DNA of 64,000 nucleotides, from contig JARGPJ010000006.1 in the NCBI GenBank assembly GCA_029212615.1, positions 62,375 to 126,374 of the forward strand. The letters run 5' to 3'. How positions within the stretch are numbered: position 1 is the first letter of the stretch; each line of letters begins with the position of its first letter. Source of the stretch: Verrucomicrobiales bacterium. GTDB lineage: Bacteria; Verrucomicrobiota; Verrucomicrobiia; Verrucomicrobiales; DEV007. This document shows positions 31,021 through 40,085 of the stretch, one piece after another. The translations under genes and the position numbers were made by a program. Below the pieces are notes generated by a model, which made no database searches, was not told the origin of the DNA, and worked only from the letters and a program-made list of their open reading frames with translations.

Positions 31021-32099
31021 TGCCTTTTCACCTTTCTCATCACGGTCGCGGTACAACGCAATCCCCTCCCAACCGCTTCGAAAAGCACGCGGTCATCTCA
31101 GACGACAGCGCCTGGGAGGAAATCCGGAAAGTTGATCCTGACTTTGAACCGAAGCGCCCGCGCACGGAATCACTCGAAGATCACAGCCAGTCGATCATCA
31201 CATCCAACCGCAGTCCGGACATCGGCTTTTCGCACAGCCTTAATCCCTATCGGGGATGTGAGCACGGCTGCGCCTATTGCTATGCACGCCCTTACCACGA
31301 GTACCTGGGAATGAATGCCGGGATTGATTTTGAAACCCGCATCATGGTGAAATCTCAAGCCCCTCGACTTCTGGAGGAAAGCCTCGCAAAGCTGTCCTGG
31401 AAACCGGTTTCACTGGCGTGCAGCGGGGTGACGGACTGTTATCAGCCAATTGAGAAGACGCTGAAAATCACACGAGACTGTCTCGAAGTTCTTGCAGACT
31501 TCAGGAATCCTGTCGGGATCATCACGAAGAATGCCCTCGTGACGCGGGACATCGACCTTCTTTCCGCCCTCGCCGGATATGACGCATCCCTCGTCGTTGT
31601 TTCAATCACTTCTCTCGACACCCAACTGGCGGGAAAACTGGAACCCCGGGCCTCGAGACCGGCCGCCCGACTCGACGCGATCCGGCAGCTGAGTGAAGCG
31701 GGCATCCCCGCGGGCGTTTCGCTGGCTCCCATCATTCCGGGGCTCAATGATCACGAAATCCCCGCCATCCTCCAAGCAGCCGCCGACCACGGGGCCTCCT
31801 TCGCGTCGGGCACCTTGTTGCGCCTCCCCTACTCGGTCAGTGATATCTTTTCCTCCTGGCTCGACGAATATTTCCCTGAACGGAAAGATCTCGTCCTCGG
31901 TCGCATCCGCGAGCTGCGGGGCGGCAGGCTGAATGACAGCAACTTCGGGTCCCGCATGAGCGGAAGTGGCCCTTTGGCCTCTCAAATCCAGCAAATGCTT
32001 CAAGTATCAAAGCGCCGCTTCGGCCTGGATTCGCCGCGAAAATCACTCAATACCGATGCCTTTATTCGTCGTAGCCCGGGCCAATTGGAGCTGTTTTGA
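31020..32099 (+). CDS. PA0069/Rv2578c-type radical SAM protein (SplB-like)
   Basis: This 359-residue radical SAM protein has the unusual cysteine spacing CEHGCAYC (CxxxCxxC) that binds the 4Fe-4S cluster. It is preceded by NPYRGCEHGC and followed by YARPYHEYLG. This is the PA0069/Rv2578c family, which is related to the spore photoproduct lyase group that repairs UV thymine photoproducts. The substrate of this family is not firmly established. A perfect palindrome over its promoter resembles an SOS box, which supports but does not prove a DNA-repair role. Confidence 0.85.
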   Translation: MPFHLSHHGRGTTQSPPNRFEKHAVISDDSAWEEIRKVDPDFEPKRPRTESLEDHSQSIITSNRSPDIGFSHSLNPYRGCEHGCAYCYARPYHEYLGMNAGIDFETRIMVKSQAPRLLEESLAKLSWKPVSLACSGVTDCYQPIEKTLKITRDCLEVLADFRNPVGIITKNALVTRDIDLLSALAGYDASLVVVSITSLDTQLAGKLEPRASRPAARLDAIRQLSEAGIPAGVSLAPIIPGLNDHEIPAILQAAADHGASFASGTLLRLPYSVSDIFSSWLDEYFPERKDLVLGRIRELRGGRLNDSNFGSRMSGSGPLASQIQQMLQVSKRRFGLDSPRKSLNTDAFIRRSPGQLELF

Positions 32100-32255
32100 C
32101 CTTTGTTTTCCGCAGTTTCCGCGATTCTACCCGATCCGGCGCTGAAAAGGCCCATCGCAAATAAAAAGGCAAATCCTGAATTCCGAGTTGCCTTCATGCC
32201 GCTTTGAATAACTATACCGGCTAATATACCGTTTCAACCTAGACTACAAAGGACG
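32100..32255. other. fusA upstream region with candidate promoter
   Basis: These 156 bases separate the radical SAM gene from fusA. A TTGAAT at 32204-32209 and TATACC repeats at about 32214 and 32226 could form a promoter. An AAAGGA motif sits just before the fusA start. No terminator hairpin with a T-run was found for the upstream gene. Confidence 0.35.
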
Positions 32256-34349
32256 ATGAAAAACCTCTCCAAATACAGAAACATTGGAATTTTTGCCCAC
32301 GTTGATGCGGGCAAGACGACCACCACTGAGCGTATCCTCAAGCTCACAGGCAAAATTCACAAGACAGGTGAGGTCCACGATGGTGCTGCGACAACTGACT
32401 TCATGGAACAGGAGCAGGAGCGTGGTATCACGATTCAGTCCGCGGCAACGACTTGTTTCTGGGACGATCACCGTTTCAACATCATTGATACTCCCGGTCA
32501 CGTCGACTTCACCATTGAAGTTTACCGTTCCTTGAAAGTTCTCGATGGCGGTGTCGGTGTTTTCTGTGGATCCGGCGGGGTTGAGCCTCAGTCTGAAACG
32601 AACTGGCGCTACGCAAACGAATCTGAAGTGGCACGGGTTATCCTCGTGAACAAGCTCGACCGTATCGGTGCTGACTTTTACCGCGTTGTAAAGCAGGTCA
32701 AAGAAGTGCTCGGAGCCAAGCCGCTCGTAATGGTCCTCCCTATCGGAATCGAAGATAACTTCACTGGAGTCGTCGATCTCCTCACCCGTAAGGCGTGGGT
32801 ATGGGATGATTCCGGACTTCCTGAGAATTTCGAACTTCAGGATATTCCTGCTGACATGGTCGATAAGGTCGAGGAGTACCGCAGTGAGCTCATCGAAACT
32901 GCCGTGGAACAGGACGACGAAGTCATGGAAGCCTACCTTGAAGGCAACGAGCCGGATATCGACACGATCAAACGATGCATCCGCAAGGGAACGATCAATC
33001 TTGATTTCTTCCCTACCTACTGTGGTTCTGCTTTTAAAAACAAAGGTATCCAACTGCTCCTCAATGCAGTCGTCGATTACCTGCCAAGCCCTACTGAGGT
33101 GAAGCCTCAGCCGGAAGTGGACATGGAAGGTAACGAAACCGGTAAGTTTGCTATCGTCGATGATGCGAAGCCGCTCCGCGCGCTTGCCTTCAAGATCATG
33201 GATGATCAATACGGAGCCCTTACTTTCACTCGCATCTACTCAGGTGGCTTGAAGAAGGGAGACTCCATTCTGAATACCTTCACCGGAAAGACTGAGCGTG
33301 TCGGACGTATCGTTGAGATGCACGCGGACTCCCGTGAAGATCTCGACAGTGCAGGTGCCGGTGACATCGTCGCCCTCGTCGGCCTGAAGAATGTCCAGAC
33401 AGGTCACACTCTCTGCGATCCGAAAGATGCCGCAACGCTTGAGCCGATGGTATTCCCGGAGCCGGTGATCTCAGTAGCCGTTTCCCCGAAGGATAAAGCC
33501 GCTTCCGAGAAACTCGGCGACGCGATCGGGAAAATGGTTCGTGAAGATCCCTCTTTCTACGTCGAATCGGACGCCGAAACAGGTGAAACGATTCTCAAAG
33601 GAATGGGTGAGCTCCACCTCGACATTAAAGTGGATATCCTTAAACGGACTCACGGCGTGGAAGTGGAAGTGGGAGCCCCTCAGGTGGCCTACCGCGAAAC
33701 GATCACTCAACGTGTCGAAGATTCCTACACTCACAAAAAGCAGTCAGGTGGTTCCGGTCAGTTCGGTAAGATCGATTACATCATCGAGCCGCTTGAGCCG
33801 GGTAGCGAAGGCTTCGAGTTCGAGTCCAAGGTTGTTGGTGGTAATGTTCCAAAAGAATACTGGCCCGCGATTGAGAAAGGTTTCCGCCTCTCCAAAGACA
33901 AGGGTGTTCTTGCCGGCTTCCCTATGCTCGACTTCAAAGTGACCCTGATCGATGGTGGATTCCACGCCGTTGACTCCTCCGCGGTCGCTTTCGAAATCGC
34001 AGCGAAGTCAGGCTACCGCCAGACCATTCCAAAAGCAGGACCTCAGCTCCTCGAGCCAATCATGAAGCTGGATGTCTTTACTCCGGAAGATCACGTCGGT
34101 GACGTCATCGGTGACCTCAACCGCCGCCGCGGCATGATCAAAAGCCAGGACACAACTCCAACCGGTGTTCGCGTTAAAGCGGATGCCCCATTGAGCGAGA
34201 TGTTCGGCTATATCGGCGATCTCCGTACCATGACCTCCGGTCGTGGTCAGTTCTCAATGGAATTCTCTCACTACGCCCCCTGCCCACGCAGTGTCTCTGA
34301 AGACATCATTGCCAAGGCCCAGGCGGAGAAGGAGGCAGCCCAGAAGTAA
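32256..34349 (+). CDS. fusA: Translation elongation factor G
   Basis: EF-G is the GTPase that translocates tRNA and mRNA after peptide bond formation. The 697-residue protein has [15 protein letters not shown] (P-loop), the switch motif [23 protein letters not shown] and the full five-domain length. Codon choice differs visibly from its neighbours (many GGT, CGT, GTT), as expected for a highly expressed gene. It is not in a str operon here. The segment [14 protein letters not shown] differs from the canonical form (GGVQPQSETVW) and recalls FusA2-type paralogues, so it may not be the only EF-G of the genome. Confidence 0.93.
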   Translation: MKNLSKYRNIGIFAHVDAGKTTTTERILKLTGKIHKTGEVHDGAATTDFMEQEQERGITIQSAATTCFWDDHRFNIIDTPGHVDFTIEVYRSLKVLDGGVGVFCGSGGVEPQSETNWRYANESEVARVILVNKLDRIGADFYRVVKQVKEVLGAKPLVMVLPIGIEDNFTGVVDLLTRKAWVWDDSGLPENFELQDIPADMVDKVEEYRSELIETAVEQDDEVMEAYLEGNEPDIDTIKRCIRKGTINLDFFPTYCGSAFKNKGIQLLLNAVVDYLPSPTEVKPQPEVDMEGNETGKFAIVDDAKPLRALAFKIMDDQYGALTFTRIYSGGLKKGDSILNTFTGKTERVGRIVEMHADSREDLDSAGAGDIVALVGLKNVQTGHTLCDPKDAATLEPMVFPEPVISVAVSPKDKAASEKLGDAIGKMVREDPSFYVESDAETGETILKGMGELHLDIKVDILKRTHGVEVEVGAPQVAYRETITQRVEDSYTHKKQSGGSGQFGKIDYIIEPLEPGSEGFEFESKVVGGNVPKEYWPAIEKGFRLSKDKGVLAGFPMLDFKVTLIDGGFHAVDSSAVAFEIAAKSGYRQTIPKAGPQLLEPIMKLDVFTPEDHVGDVIGDLNRRRGMIKSQDTTPTGVRVKADAPLSEMFGYIGDLRTMTSGRGQFSMEFSHYAPCPRSVSEDIIAKAQAEKEAAQK

Positions 34350-34374
34350 GCGATTCTGCTTCACTACTATTTCC

Positions 34375-34403
34375 AAAAAGCCGGACGAAAGTCCGGCTTT
34401 TTT
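34375..34403. terminator. Bidirectional intrinsic terminator after fusA
   Basis: AAAAAGCCGGAC (34375-34386), a GAAA tetraloop (34387-34390) and GTCCGGCTTTTT (34391-34402) form a perfect 12-bp hairpin with A and T runs on the two sides. It would terminate fusA on the plus strand and the convergent gene at 34546 on the minus strand. Confidence 0.92.
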
Positions 34404-34477
34404 GGTTTCCGGGCCAGACCTTAAGCCGATTCTGCCTCCAGCGTTTCCGGGATCCTATGATCGTGCAGTACAAAAAT

Positions 34478-34512
34478 ACGGGCGACGTGGAATTGAAATC
34501 CACCCCGCCCGT
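34478..34512. repeat. Intergenic hairpin repeat, degenerate GGGCGACGTGGAA member
   Basis: ACGGGCG (34478-34484) pairs with CGCCCGT (34506-34512), and inside it GTGGA (34487-34491) pairs with TCCAC (34499-34503). The left side, ACGGGCGACGTGGAA, is identical to the left arm of the tandem repeats near 12.0 kb; the right side has diverged but still pairs. Confidence 0.55.
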
Positions 34513-34545
34513 AAACCAAGGGACAAATATTCTAAAAGCGCTTTA

Positions 34546-35031
34546 TCAAGCAGCAACCGGCTGCTCGAGAACGTCGAGACGAAGGCGTGACCAGACAGCT
34601 TGCTCGCTGCCGTTCCCATCTTTCTCCTGACCGACAAAAGCAGTAAGGCGGGCGGTGCCGTCCATCGAGAAGGCAGGATAAAGGAAAATCTCACCCTGAA
34701 CACGAGCGCTGCAGACAAAGTTCGAACCGAAGCGGTAAAGAGTCAGGTCACAGGATACCGGGACACCCGGATTGAGCGGAGTCCGGGAAAGGTATCCGAT
34801 AACACCCCCGCCGTTCGTTAAATCGCAGACTTCTCCCGTCGCAGGATAGATCGCAATTGAAATACCGCGCTTGCAGCTCTCATCCAGGATTCCCACAACG
34901 ATCCGGCGAGTCACGCGGCTAGGCTCAATATCAACTTTAAAGCTGACTTCAGCATTTGGATTTTCGACAGGCGGAGTCTGTCCGAGTTCTTCGAGTTGGA
35001 ATTGACTGAGATCTGGAATCAGGGCATTCAT
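34546..35031 (-). CDS. Hypothetical beta-rich cytoplasmic protein
   Basis: This 161-residue protein has no signal peptide and no membrane segment. The pattern is alternating beta strands with glycines (ISIAIYPATGEVCDLTNGGG, then YLSRTPLNPGVPVSCDLTLY), loosely like a SPRY/concanavalin-type sandwich. I do not recognise the family, and the fold suggestion is weak. It stands alone between the fusA terminator and an AT-rich divergent promoter region shared with rarA. Confidence 0.6.
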   Translation of the reverse strand: MNALIPDLSQFQLEELGQTPPVENPNAEVSFKVDIEPSRVTRRIVVGILDESCKRGISIAIYPATGEVCDLTNGGGVIGYLSRTPLNPGVPVSCDLTLYRFGSNFVCSARVQGEIFLYPAFSMDGTARLTAFVGQEKDGNGSEQAVWSRLRLDVLEQPVAA

Positions 35032-35037
35032 GATTCA

Positions 35038-35256
35038 ATAGGGAGGAGATAAAACAGAATTGGTTAATCTGACTAAATGTCAGCGAGTGTTAAATATTTT
35101 AAAATTTTACGGTAAATTATACGGAAATTCAAACAAATTATTGTAATTATTAAAAATATTTCAATTTTAACGATAAAAACCGCTCAATTTACGGAAATTC
35201 AATGAAATTCCCGGGGTGTTTTCCCCATCAACTGCGCTAGACTTTCGCTTAATACC
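35038..35256. promoter_or_regulatory. AT-rich divergent promoter region with repeated TACGGWAATT
   Basis: These 220 bases between divergent genes are far more AT-rich than the surroundings. TACGGAAATTCAA occurs identically at 35120-35132 and 35190-35202 (70 bp apart), and the related TACGGTAAATT at 35108-35118. The string AATTATTGTAAT (35136-35147) recurs in the AT-rich leader at 45894-45905. No DnaA box cluster is seen. Probably promoter and operator DNA for one or both genes. Confidence 0.45.
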
Positions 35257-35259
35257 TTG

Positions 35260-36648
35260 ATGGACGAACTCTTTGAAGCAGAGCCGGGTGACGACGCTCC
35301 CTCCCCCGGGTCTAAGCCGGCCCCCCTTGACCCCACCATGCCTCTTGCCGCCCGGATGCGGCCGCAAACCCTTGACCAGTATGCCGGGCAGTCTCATATC
35401 CTGGGGCCCGGGAAACTCCTGCGTCGCGCCGTTGAGGCTGACCGATTCTCTTCCCTGATATTCTATGGTCCTCCCGGTGTCGGTAAAACCAGCCTTGCCG
35501 AGCTGATTGCCCAGCGGACTGAATCGCGCTTCATCAATCTCTCAGGAGTCGAGAGTAATGTCGCCGAAATCCGCAAAGCGGTCGAAGGTGCCCGTCAATT
35601 TCAGCGAACCCGGGGTGAGATCACAACCCTGTTCGTAGATGAGATCCATCGCTTTAATAAATCGCAGCAGGATGTCCTCCTCCCCCATATCGAACGGGGC
35701 ACGGTTCGATTCATCGGTGCGACGACTCACAATCCCTACTTTTACATCAACAGCCCACTGGTTTCGCGAAGCCAGGTTTTCCAACTGGAGCCGCTCTCGG
35801 AAGACGACCTCAGGGGCCTGCTCCAGGCTGCCGTGGCCGATCCGGAGCGGGGCTTCGGCAAAAAGCCCATCAATCTTGAAAACGATGCCGCAGAGCACCT
35901 CGTAAGAATGTGCGACGGGGATGCCCGCAAACTGCTTACCTCTTTCGAACTGGCGGTCCTTACGACTGAGCCCGATGACGAGACGGGGGAAATCCTCATC
36001 AACCTTGAGGTGGCAGAGGACTCGATTCAACGGAAAGTCGTCGTCTACGACGCCGACGGGGATGCTCACTACGACACCATCAGTGCCTTTATTAAATCTA
36101 TACGTGGATGTGATCCCGATGCGACGCTCTACTGGCTCGCAAAAATGCTTTATGCAGGAGAGGACGTCCGCTTCATTGCCCGCCGCATCGTTATTTCGGC
36201 GAGCGAAGATATCGGACTAGCCGACTCAAATGCGTTGCGTGTCGCCATCGCCGCGCAGCAGGCAGTCGAGTTTATCGGCATGCCGGAAGCACGGATCTCT
36301 CTCGCCCACGCAGCGGTCTACATGGCGACGGCGCCGAAAAGCAACCGGGCCTACGCCGGCATCAATGCAGCCCTGAAAGACATTCAAGAAGGCCGAACTC
36401 TTGCGGTCCCTCCTCATTTGCGGACGAAATCACGCAAAAAGCTGGGCACCGAAGGTGGAGCCATCGCCGAAGGGGAAACCGTCTATCTCTATGGCCATGA
36501 CTACGAGGAAGGTTACGTCCCACAGGCATACCTCCCTGAGGGACGCGTCTACTATGAGCCCTCTGAGAACGGTCTCGAGAAACGTATCGGAGAGAGACTC
36601 AGCTATTGGCGTCAACAGTTTGAAGAATCCGAACGGGAAAAGCCCTAG
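35260..36648 (+). CDS. rarA: Replication-associated recombination protein A (RarA/MgsA)
   Basis: RarA is a clamp-loader-like AAA+ ATPase acting at stalled forks and single-strand gaps. The 462-residue protein shows RPQTLDQYAGQ, the Walker A loop GPPGVGKTSLAE, Walker B TLFVDEIHRFNKSQQD, sensor 1 GATTHNP, and the C-terminal family segment DPDATLYWLAKML with RRIVISASEDIGLA. The ATG at 35260 follows a TTG. Its stop codon shares the CTAG tetranucleotide with the stop of the convergent gene. Confidence 0.95.
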   Translation: MDELFEAEPGDDAPSPGSKPAPLDPTMPLAARMRPQTLDQYAGQSHILGPGKLLRRAVEADRFSSLIFYGPPGVGKTSLAELIAQRTESRFINLSGVESNVAEIRKAVEGARQFQRTRGEITTLFVDEIHRFNKSQQDVLLPHIERGTVRFIGATTHNPYFYINSPLVSRSQVFQLEPLSEDDLRGLLQAAVADPERGFGKKPINLENDAAEHLVRMCDGDARKLLTSFELAVLTTEPDDETGEILINLEVAEDSIQRKVVVYDADGDAHYDTISAFIKSIRGCDPDATLYWLAKMLYAGEDVRFIARRIVISASEDIGLADSNALRVAIAAQQAVEFIGMPEARISLAHAAVYMATAPKSNRAYAGINAALKDIQEGRTLAVPPHLRTKSRKKLGTEGGAIAEGETVYLYGHDYEEGYVPQAYLPEGRVYYEPSENGLEKRIGERLSYWRQQFEESEREKP

Positions 36649-38156
36649 CGAAACTCCTGCTCTGTCGCATCAAGGTAGCGGGTAATGCGATCTTCACGCT
36701 GCGGCGTCTCGCGACGCTCAAGCTCTTTACGAATGCGCATATAGTCGTCGAATACATCACTACGCTGCGGAGACTGTGTCGCCTCAAAGTAATTCAAATA
36801 ATCCTCAGAGCGCTCAATCGTATTACGTATCGTAGTCCTGAGTTGCTCCAGCGCCGCAAGTTCTTCCGCGACCCCCTTAATCTCGCCACGAGCAAGCTTG
36901 CCGAGGACGATCTCATAACGATCAAGTAAAGGACGATAGAGAGGAAAGCCCACCAGTTTCACATGCTGCAGTTGATTAAACGCCTGAGTAAACTTTTCCC
37001 GGGCGCCTTTCCGCCCGATAAACTCGGGAAACTGCCCTAGCTTTCCAACATAGGGCCCCGGAAGCTTTTCAGGTTCTTTCTCTTTCTTAAAACGCTCAAA
37101 GAGCCCCCGCTTTCCTTTCCTTTCCGCCTCAGGAGACTGCCCCTCGCTGCCATCGAAACGAATGGTCAGAACCTCAGTGAGCCACCTCTCAGTCTCTTTC
37201 CAGTCAAGAAACTCAAACCGCTGCTGTTGCCCCATCGTCGCCACTTGAAGCGTCCACCACTTCTCAAGACCCTGCTCCATTTCACGAAAAGCCGGAAAAT
37301 GCTTTTTCATGAGTGCAAATTCCCCCACCCCTTTTGAAAGCGCAAGATCACCGAGAAACTCCCTCATTCCTGCATCCCCTTCCGGTTGATCCAACAAGGC
37401 GCTCACCATCGAAGAGGCCGAAATTTGAAAAATCGCATAGCTGATCGGATCGAGCTGCTCCGGTTCACTTACCGCAAACAGTCGATCGGGAGATAAAAAC
37501 TGGCCACTCTTAAGAACCCCGGAATAGAAGACACTCCGCTGCCCTTTTCGCCGATGTTCAATCATGGAATCAAAGCCGTGTACGATCCACTCCGGCGCGA
37601 TGAGTTCATCACTACTGAGCACGTAGGGGTCATGGACGAACGGCGCCAACATCTGCTCGACCACGAGAGCCCTGACCGCCTCAAGCCGAAACTCACTTTC
37701 TTCGAACCCATCGTGAAGCCGGGCCGCCAATCGAATGTATAACCGGTCGTCCGCGCGAAGTTCCACACTCATTCGCGCATCGTCTCCCCGATAGACGTCT
37801 TTCACGTCCCCCCATAACTCCACCTTGATCGGAATCTCCCAGTCATCCCGCCCTTCCGCAGGCTCACTGGACTGATGCCTCTTAAAAATCGACCACCTGA
37901 AATCTTTTCTCAACTCTCTTACATAGGCTCCGAACATCGCTCTCGCTTTCGGGTTCCCTCCGCTCACACTGACCTGGTCGTTTTCCCCCCACCGCTCAAA
38001 CTCCGGAACTTCCTCAACCGAAGTACGTGAATCCATCGTCCCGATACGGGCACCCTCAGTCACCTCCTCCACGTCATCCTGGGATAACGACGAAAAAGGA
38101 GTCACTATGGCCATCAAGCTCGCTAGAAAGATGGCGCGCTGAAGAAGGCGGGACAT
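36645..38156 (-). CDS. Large secreted protein of unknown function
   Basis: This 503-residue protein has a signal peptide (FLASLMAIVTPFSSLS) and an acidic start to the mature chain. The middle (VVEQMLAPFVHDPYVLSS, then PEWIVHGFDSMIEHRR) resembles the layout of exported gluzincin-like proteins, but the HExxH motif is absent. The C-terminus is helical and charged. No family is recognised. It converges with rarA, sharing a 4-base stop overlap. Confidence 0.6.
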   Translation of the reverse strand: MSRLLQRAIFLASLMAIVTPFSSLSQDDVEEVTEGARIGTMDSRTSVEEVPEFERWGENDQVSVSGGNPKARAMFGAYVRELRKDFRWSIFKRHQSSEPAEGRDDWEIPIKVELWGDVKDVYRGDDARMSVELRADDRLYIRLAARLHDGFEESEFRLEAVRALVVEQMLAPFVHDPYVLSSDELIAPEWIVHGFDSMIEHRRKGQRSVFYSGVLKSGQFLSPDRLFAVSEPEQLDPISYAIFQISASSMVSALLDQPEGDAGMREFLGDLALSKGVGEFALMKKHFPAFREMEQGLEKWWTLQVATMGQQQRFEFLDWKETERWLTEVLTIRFDGSEGQSPEAERKGKRGLFERFKKEKEPEKLPGPYVGKLGQFPEFIGRKGAREKFTQAFNQLQHVKLVGFPLYRPLLDRYEIVLGKLARGEIKGVAEELAALEQLRTTIRNTIERSEDYLNYFEATQSPQRSDVFDDYMRIRKELERRETPQREDRITRYLDATEQEFR

Positions 38157-38209
38157 GAAAAAACGTTATCAAAGTCTCCGCTCTCTGGCAACCTATCGTC
38201 CGGTACAGC

Positions 38210-38243
38210 AAAAACGGTCACCGCCCTGAAGCGATGACCGTTT
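38210..38243 (-). terminator. Terminator of the small heat-shock operon
   Basis: AAACGGTCA (38212-38220) pairs with TGACCGTTT (38235-38243), and an inner CGC/GCG extends the stem. Read on the minus strand the hairpin ends in TTTTT (38214-38210). It lies 29 bases after the Hsp20 stop. Confidence 0.75.
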
Positions 38244-38272
38244 CGCACACTACTACACCAAATTCGAGCAGA

Positions 38273-38674
38273 TTACTGCACCTCGATTGTCCGGGGCTTG
38301 ACCTCCTCCCGCAATGGTAGCGCCAGTTTGAGGACTCCATCCTCGAGACCGGCGGTAACCCCCGAGGGATCCACTTCCGGCCCCACATCGAGACGAAGCC
38401 GGTAATGTTTCTCCGCAGGATAGTCAGCCAGTGGCCTCCATCCTTCCGGAGTGTCAGCCAGCCGGGTCGCCTTCACCTGGAGAATCTCATTCTCAATCGT
38501 CACGTCCAGATGCTCTTTAAGCACTCCGGGAAGGTTGACCGATACTTCCCAGGCATTGTCGCTGTATCGCGATTGATAAGCGGGCTTGTAGGTAGCCCCC
38601 GGCCTCACTTGCAGAGCCGCAGGCTCATTGCCTTCAGATTTTGTTTGGCAGCAGATTTCATTATTTTCACTCAT
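38273..38674 (-). CDS. Small heat-shock protein (Hsp20/alpha-crystallin), second of pair
   Basis: This 133-residue ATP-independent holdase has an alpha-crystallin domain: WEVSVNLPGVLKEHLDVTIEN through GLEDGVLKLALPLRE. The canonical A-x-L-x-x-G-V-L motif appears as AGLEDGVLKLALP. The N-terminus contains a CC pair (ICCQTKSEG) unusual for this family. The ATG at 38674 is preferred because AAGGA lies 6 bases before it; the ATG at 38680 is too close to that site. It is encoded 28 bases after the first Hsp20 gene. Confidence 0.9.
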   Translation of the reverse strand: MSENNEICCQTKSEGNEPAALQVRPGATYKPAYQSRYSDNAWEVSVNLPGVLKEHLDVTIENEILQVKATRLADTPEGWRPLADYPAEKHYRLRLDVGPEVDPSGVTAGLEDGVLKLALPLREEVKPRTIEVQ

Positions 38675-38702
38675 CTTCATTCCTTTCTGTTAATAGGTTG
38701 TA

Positions 38703-39122
38703 TTAAGAAACCGTGATACTGACCGGCTTCCGTTCGGGAGCTTTGGGCAGGCTCAGTTCGAGGATTCCATCTTCCAGTTTCGCACCGATTGCGGCCACAT
38801 CAGTGCCCTCAGGCGTTCTCAGGTGACGCTCAAAGCTCTCCCGCCGGGCCGATCCGTCGGTCGTGACCTCTTTCTCATAGCTGATGCGGACGAGACCGTC
38901 TTCAGCATCGAGATGAAGCTCACTTTTAGGGACACCGGGAAGCTCTACCCGCACGTAGAAGTTTTCATCATCCTCATACCACTCAACGCCGGCATCAGCC
39001 GGGCGGTAGGCTGAAGTACTGCGACCTGCAAGGAGAGGCGCGAAGGCACGAAACGGATCCGCAAAGAACGAATCCCAGTCGTTGAAGTCAGTTGTTGGGT
39101 TGCTATATCGAATCATTTTCAT
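38703..39122 (-). CDS. Small heat-shock protein (Hsp20/alpha-crystallin), first of pair
   Basis: This 139-residue protein has an N-terminal aromatic-rich arm (DWDSFFADPFRAFAPLL) and an alpha-crystallin domain (FYVRVELPGVPKSELHLDAE through AKLEDGILELSLPKAPE). Paired Hsp20 genes usually make co-assembling holdases that protect aggregating proteins under heat or oxidative stress. It leads a two-gene operon, with a candidate sigma-54 promoter about 28 bases upstream of the start and a terminator after the second gene. No CIRCE element is found. Confidence 0.92.
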   Translation of the reverse strand: MKMIRYSNPTTDFNDWDSFFADPFRAFAPLLAGRSTSAYRPADAGVEWYEDDENFYVRVELPGVPKSELHLDAEDGLVRISYEKEVTTDGSARRESFERHLRTPEGTDVAAIGAKLEDGILELSLPKAPERKPVSITVS

Positions 39123-39160
39123 TTTAGTTCGGTTTGAGTTTTAGTTCACCAACCCATCAA

Positions 39161-39177
39161 TGCATAAGACATGCCAG
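39161..39177 (-). promoter_or_regulatory. Candidate sigma-54 promoter of the Hsp20 pair
   Basis: On the coding strand the site reads CTGGCATG-TCTT-ATGCA. This is the sigma-54 consensus YTGGCACG-N4-TTGCW with two mismatches and the invariant GG-N10-GC spacing intact. The predicted start site gives a leader of about 28 bases. No activator-binding site was identified, so this remains a motif match. Confidence 0.45.
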
Positions 39178-39318
39178 AATTCCATTAACACTCTCAACTC
39201 TCTCTTCATAAGCAAGTTAACCGAAAACAGACGATTAAGAACCCTTGCGAAATAGAGTCATAATGGCTCAACGCAGTCTCAACTCGTCCCACCATTTTGA
39301 GCCATTTTGACACACTTA

Positions 39319-39355
39319 ACTCTGTTGTGCTCAAGACCTAACCCTGTTAAGTCCC
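39319..39355. repeat. Paired TAACYCTGTT dyad element upstream of the HAD gene
   Basis: TAACTCTGTT (39319-39328) and TAACCCTGTT (39341-39350) are 22 bp apart, the same spacing as the pair upstream of pyrF. The second copy ends 8 bases before the ATG at 39359, where a ribosome binding site would be expected. CCATTTTGA also occurs twice just upstream (39292-39300, 39304-39312). Confidence 0.55.
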
Positions 39356-39358
39356 ACC

Positions 39359-39955
39359 ATGGTTGAGGCCCTTCTCTTTGATATCGGAAACGTGATTATC
39401 GCCTTTGATTTTTCAAAGGCGGCGAAAAGGATCGAACCTCTGTGCGATAAATCATCAGACGAAATCCTCACCCTTGTTTCGTCTCTGACAGGTCCCCTTG
39501 AACGGGGGGAAATCACGCCTCACGAGTTCTACGAAAGCACCACGGATCTCATCAACTACCGCGGCGAACAAGACTTCATGGCACGGTCATTCGAAGACAT
39601 TTTTGAGCTGAATGAAGCGATCGTTCAGTTCATTCACGAGCAAAAAACCGCCGGGAAAGCTCTCTTCCTGCTTTCAAACACCAATGGGATTCATGTCCCC
39701 TTCTTTGAGAGGACCTACCGTGTCTTCGATCAATTCGGAGGGCGAATCTACTCGCACGAAGTTGGCGTGATGAAACCCGACCCGAAGATCTATGAGATAG
39801 CGAAAGCAAAGCTGTCACTGGATCCATCGAAAACGCTTTATATCGATGATCTCCCCGACAATTGCGCAGCAGGCCGCGAAGCCGGTTTCAGAACGATCCA
39901 ATATGATCGTCACCACCACGAAGCGTTCCTTGCAGCTGCCGCGGAGTGGCTTTGA
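39359..39955 (+). CDS. HAD-family phosphatase, YihX-like
   Basis: This 198-residue haloacid dehalogenase superfamily protein has motif I in LLFDIGNVI, motif II in LLSNTNG, the motif III lysine in VMKPDPKIYE and motif IV YIDDLPDN. The FDxGNV form and length match the YihX group, whose E. coli member dephosphorylates glucose-1-phosphate. The substrate here is unknown. No Shine-Dalgarno sequence is visible; the dyad repeat pair lies at that place. Confidence 0.85.
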   Translation: MVEALLFDIGNVIIAFDFSKAAKRIEPLCDKSSDEILTLVSSLTGPLERGEITPHEFYESTTDLINYRGEQDFMARSFEDIFELNEAIVQFIHEQKTAGKALFLLSNTNGIHVPFFERTYRVFDQFGGRIYSHEVGVMKPDPKIYEIAKAKLSLDPSKTLYIDDLPDNCAAGREAGFRTIQYDRHHHEAFLAAAAEWL

Positions 39956-40085
39956 GCGTCCAAATTCGCAGTGATCGCGTGCGGAAGCCCTTTTGACACT
40001 CCAATCATTCAGGGGAAGTTTTCCGGAAAAGTGAAGGCGCCCTCCCCTGTGGCGACGCTTTTATCTCTGACAAAAACGATATTTT

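Noticed and set aside
35038..35256. Replication origin in the AT-rich island next to rarA
   Set aside because: No DnaA-box cluster and no dnaA, dnaN or gidA genes nearby.
39123..39318. CIRCE operator (TTAGCACTC-N9-GAGTGCTAA) upstream of the Hsp20 pair
   Set aside because: TTAACACTC at about 39185 resembles half a site, but the second arm GAGTGCTAA is missing.
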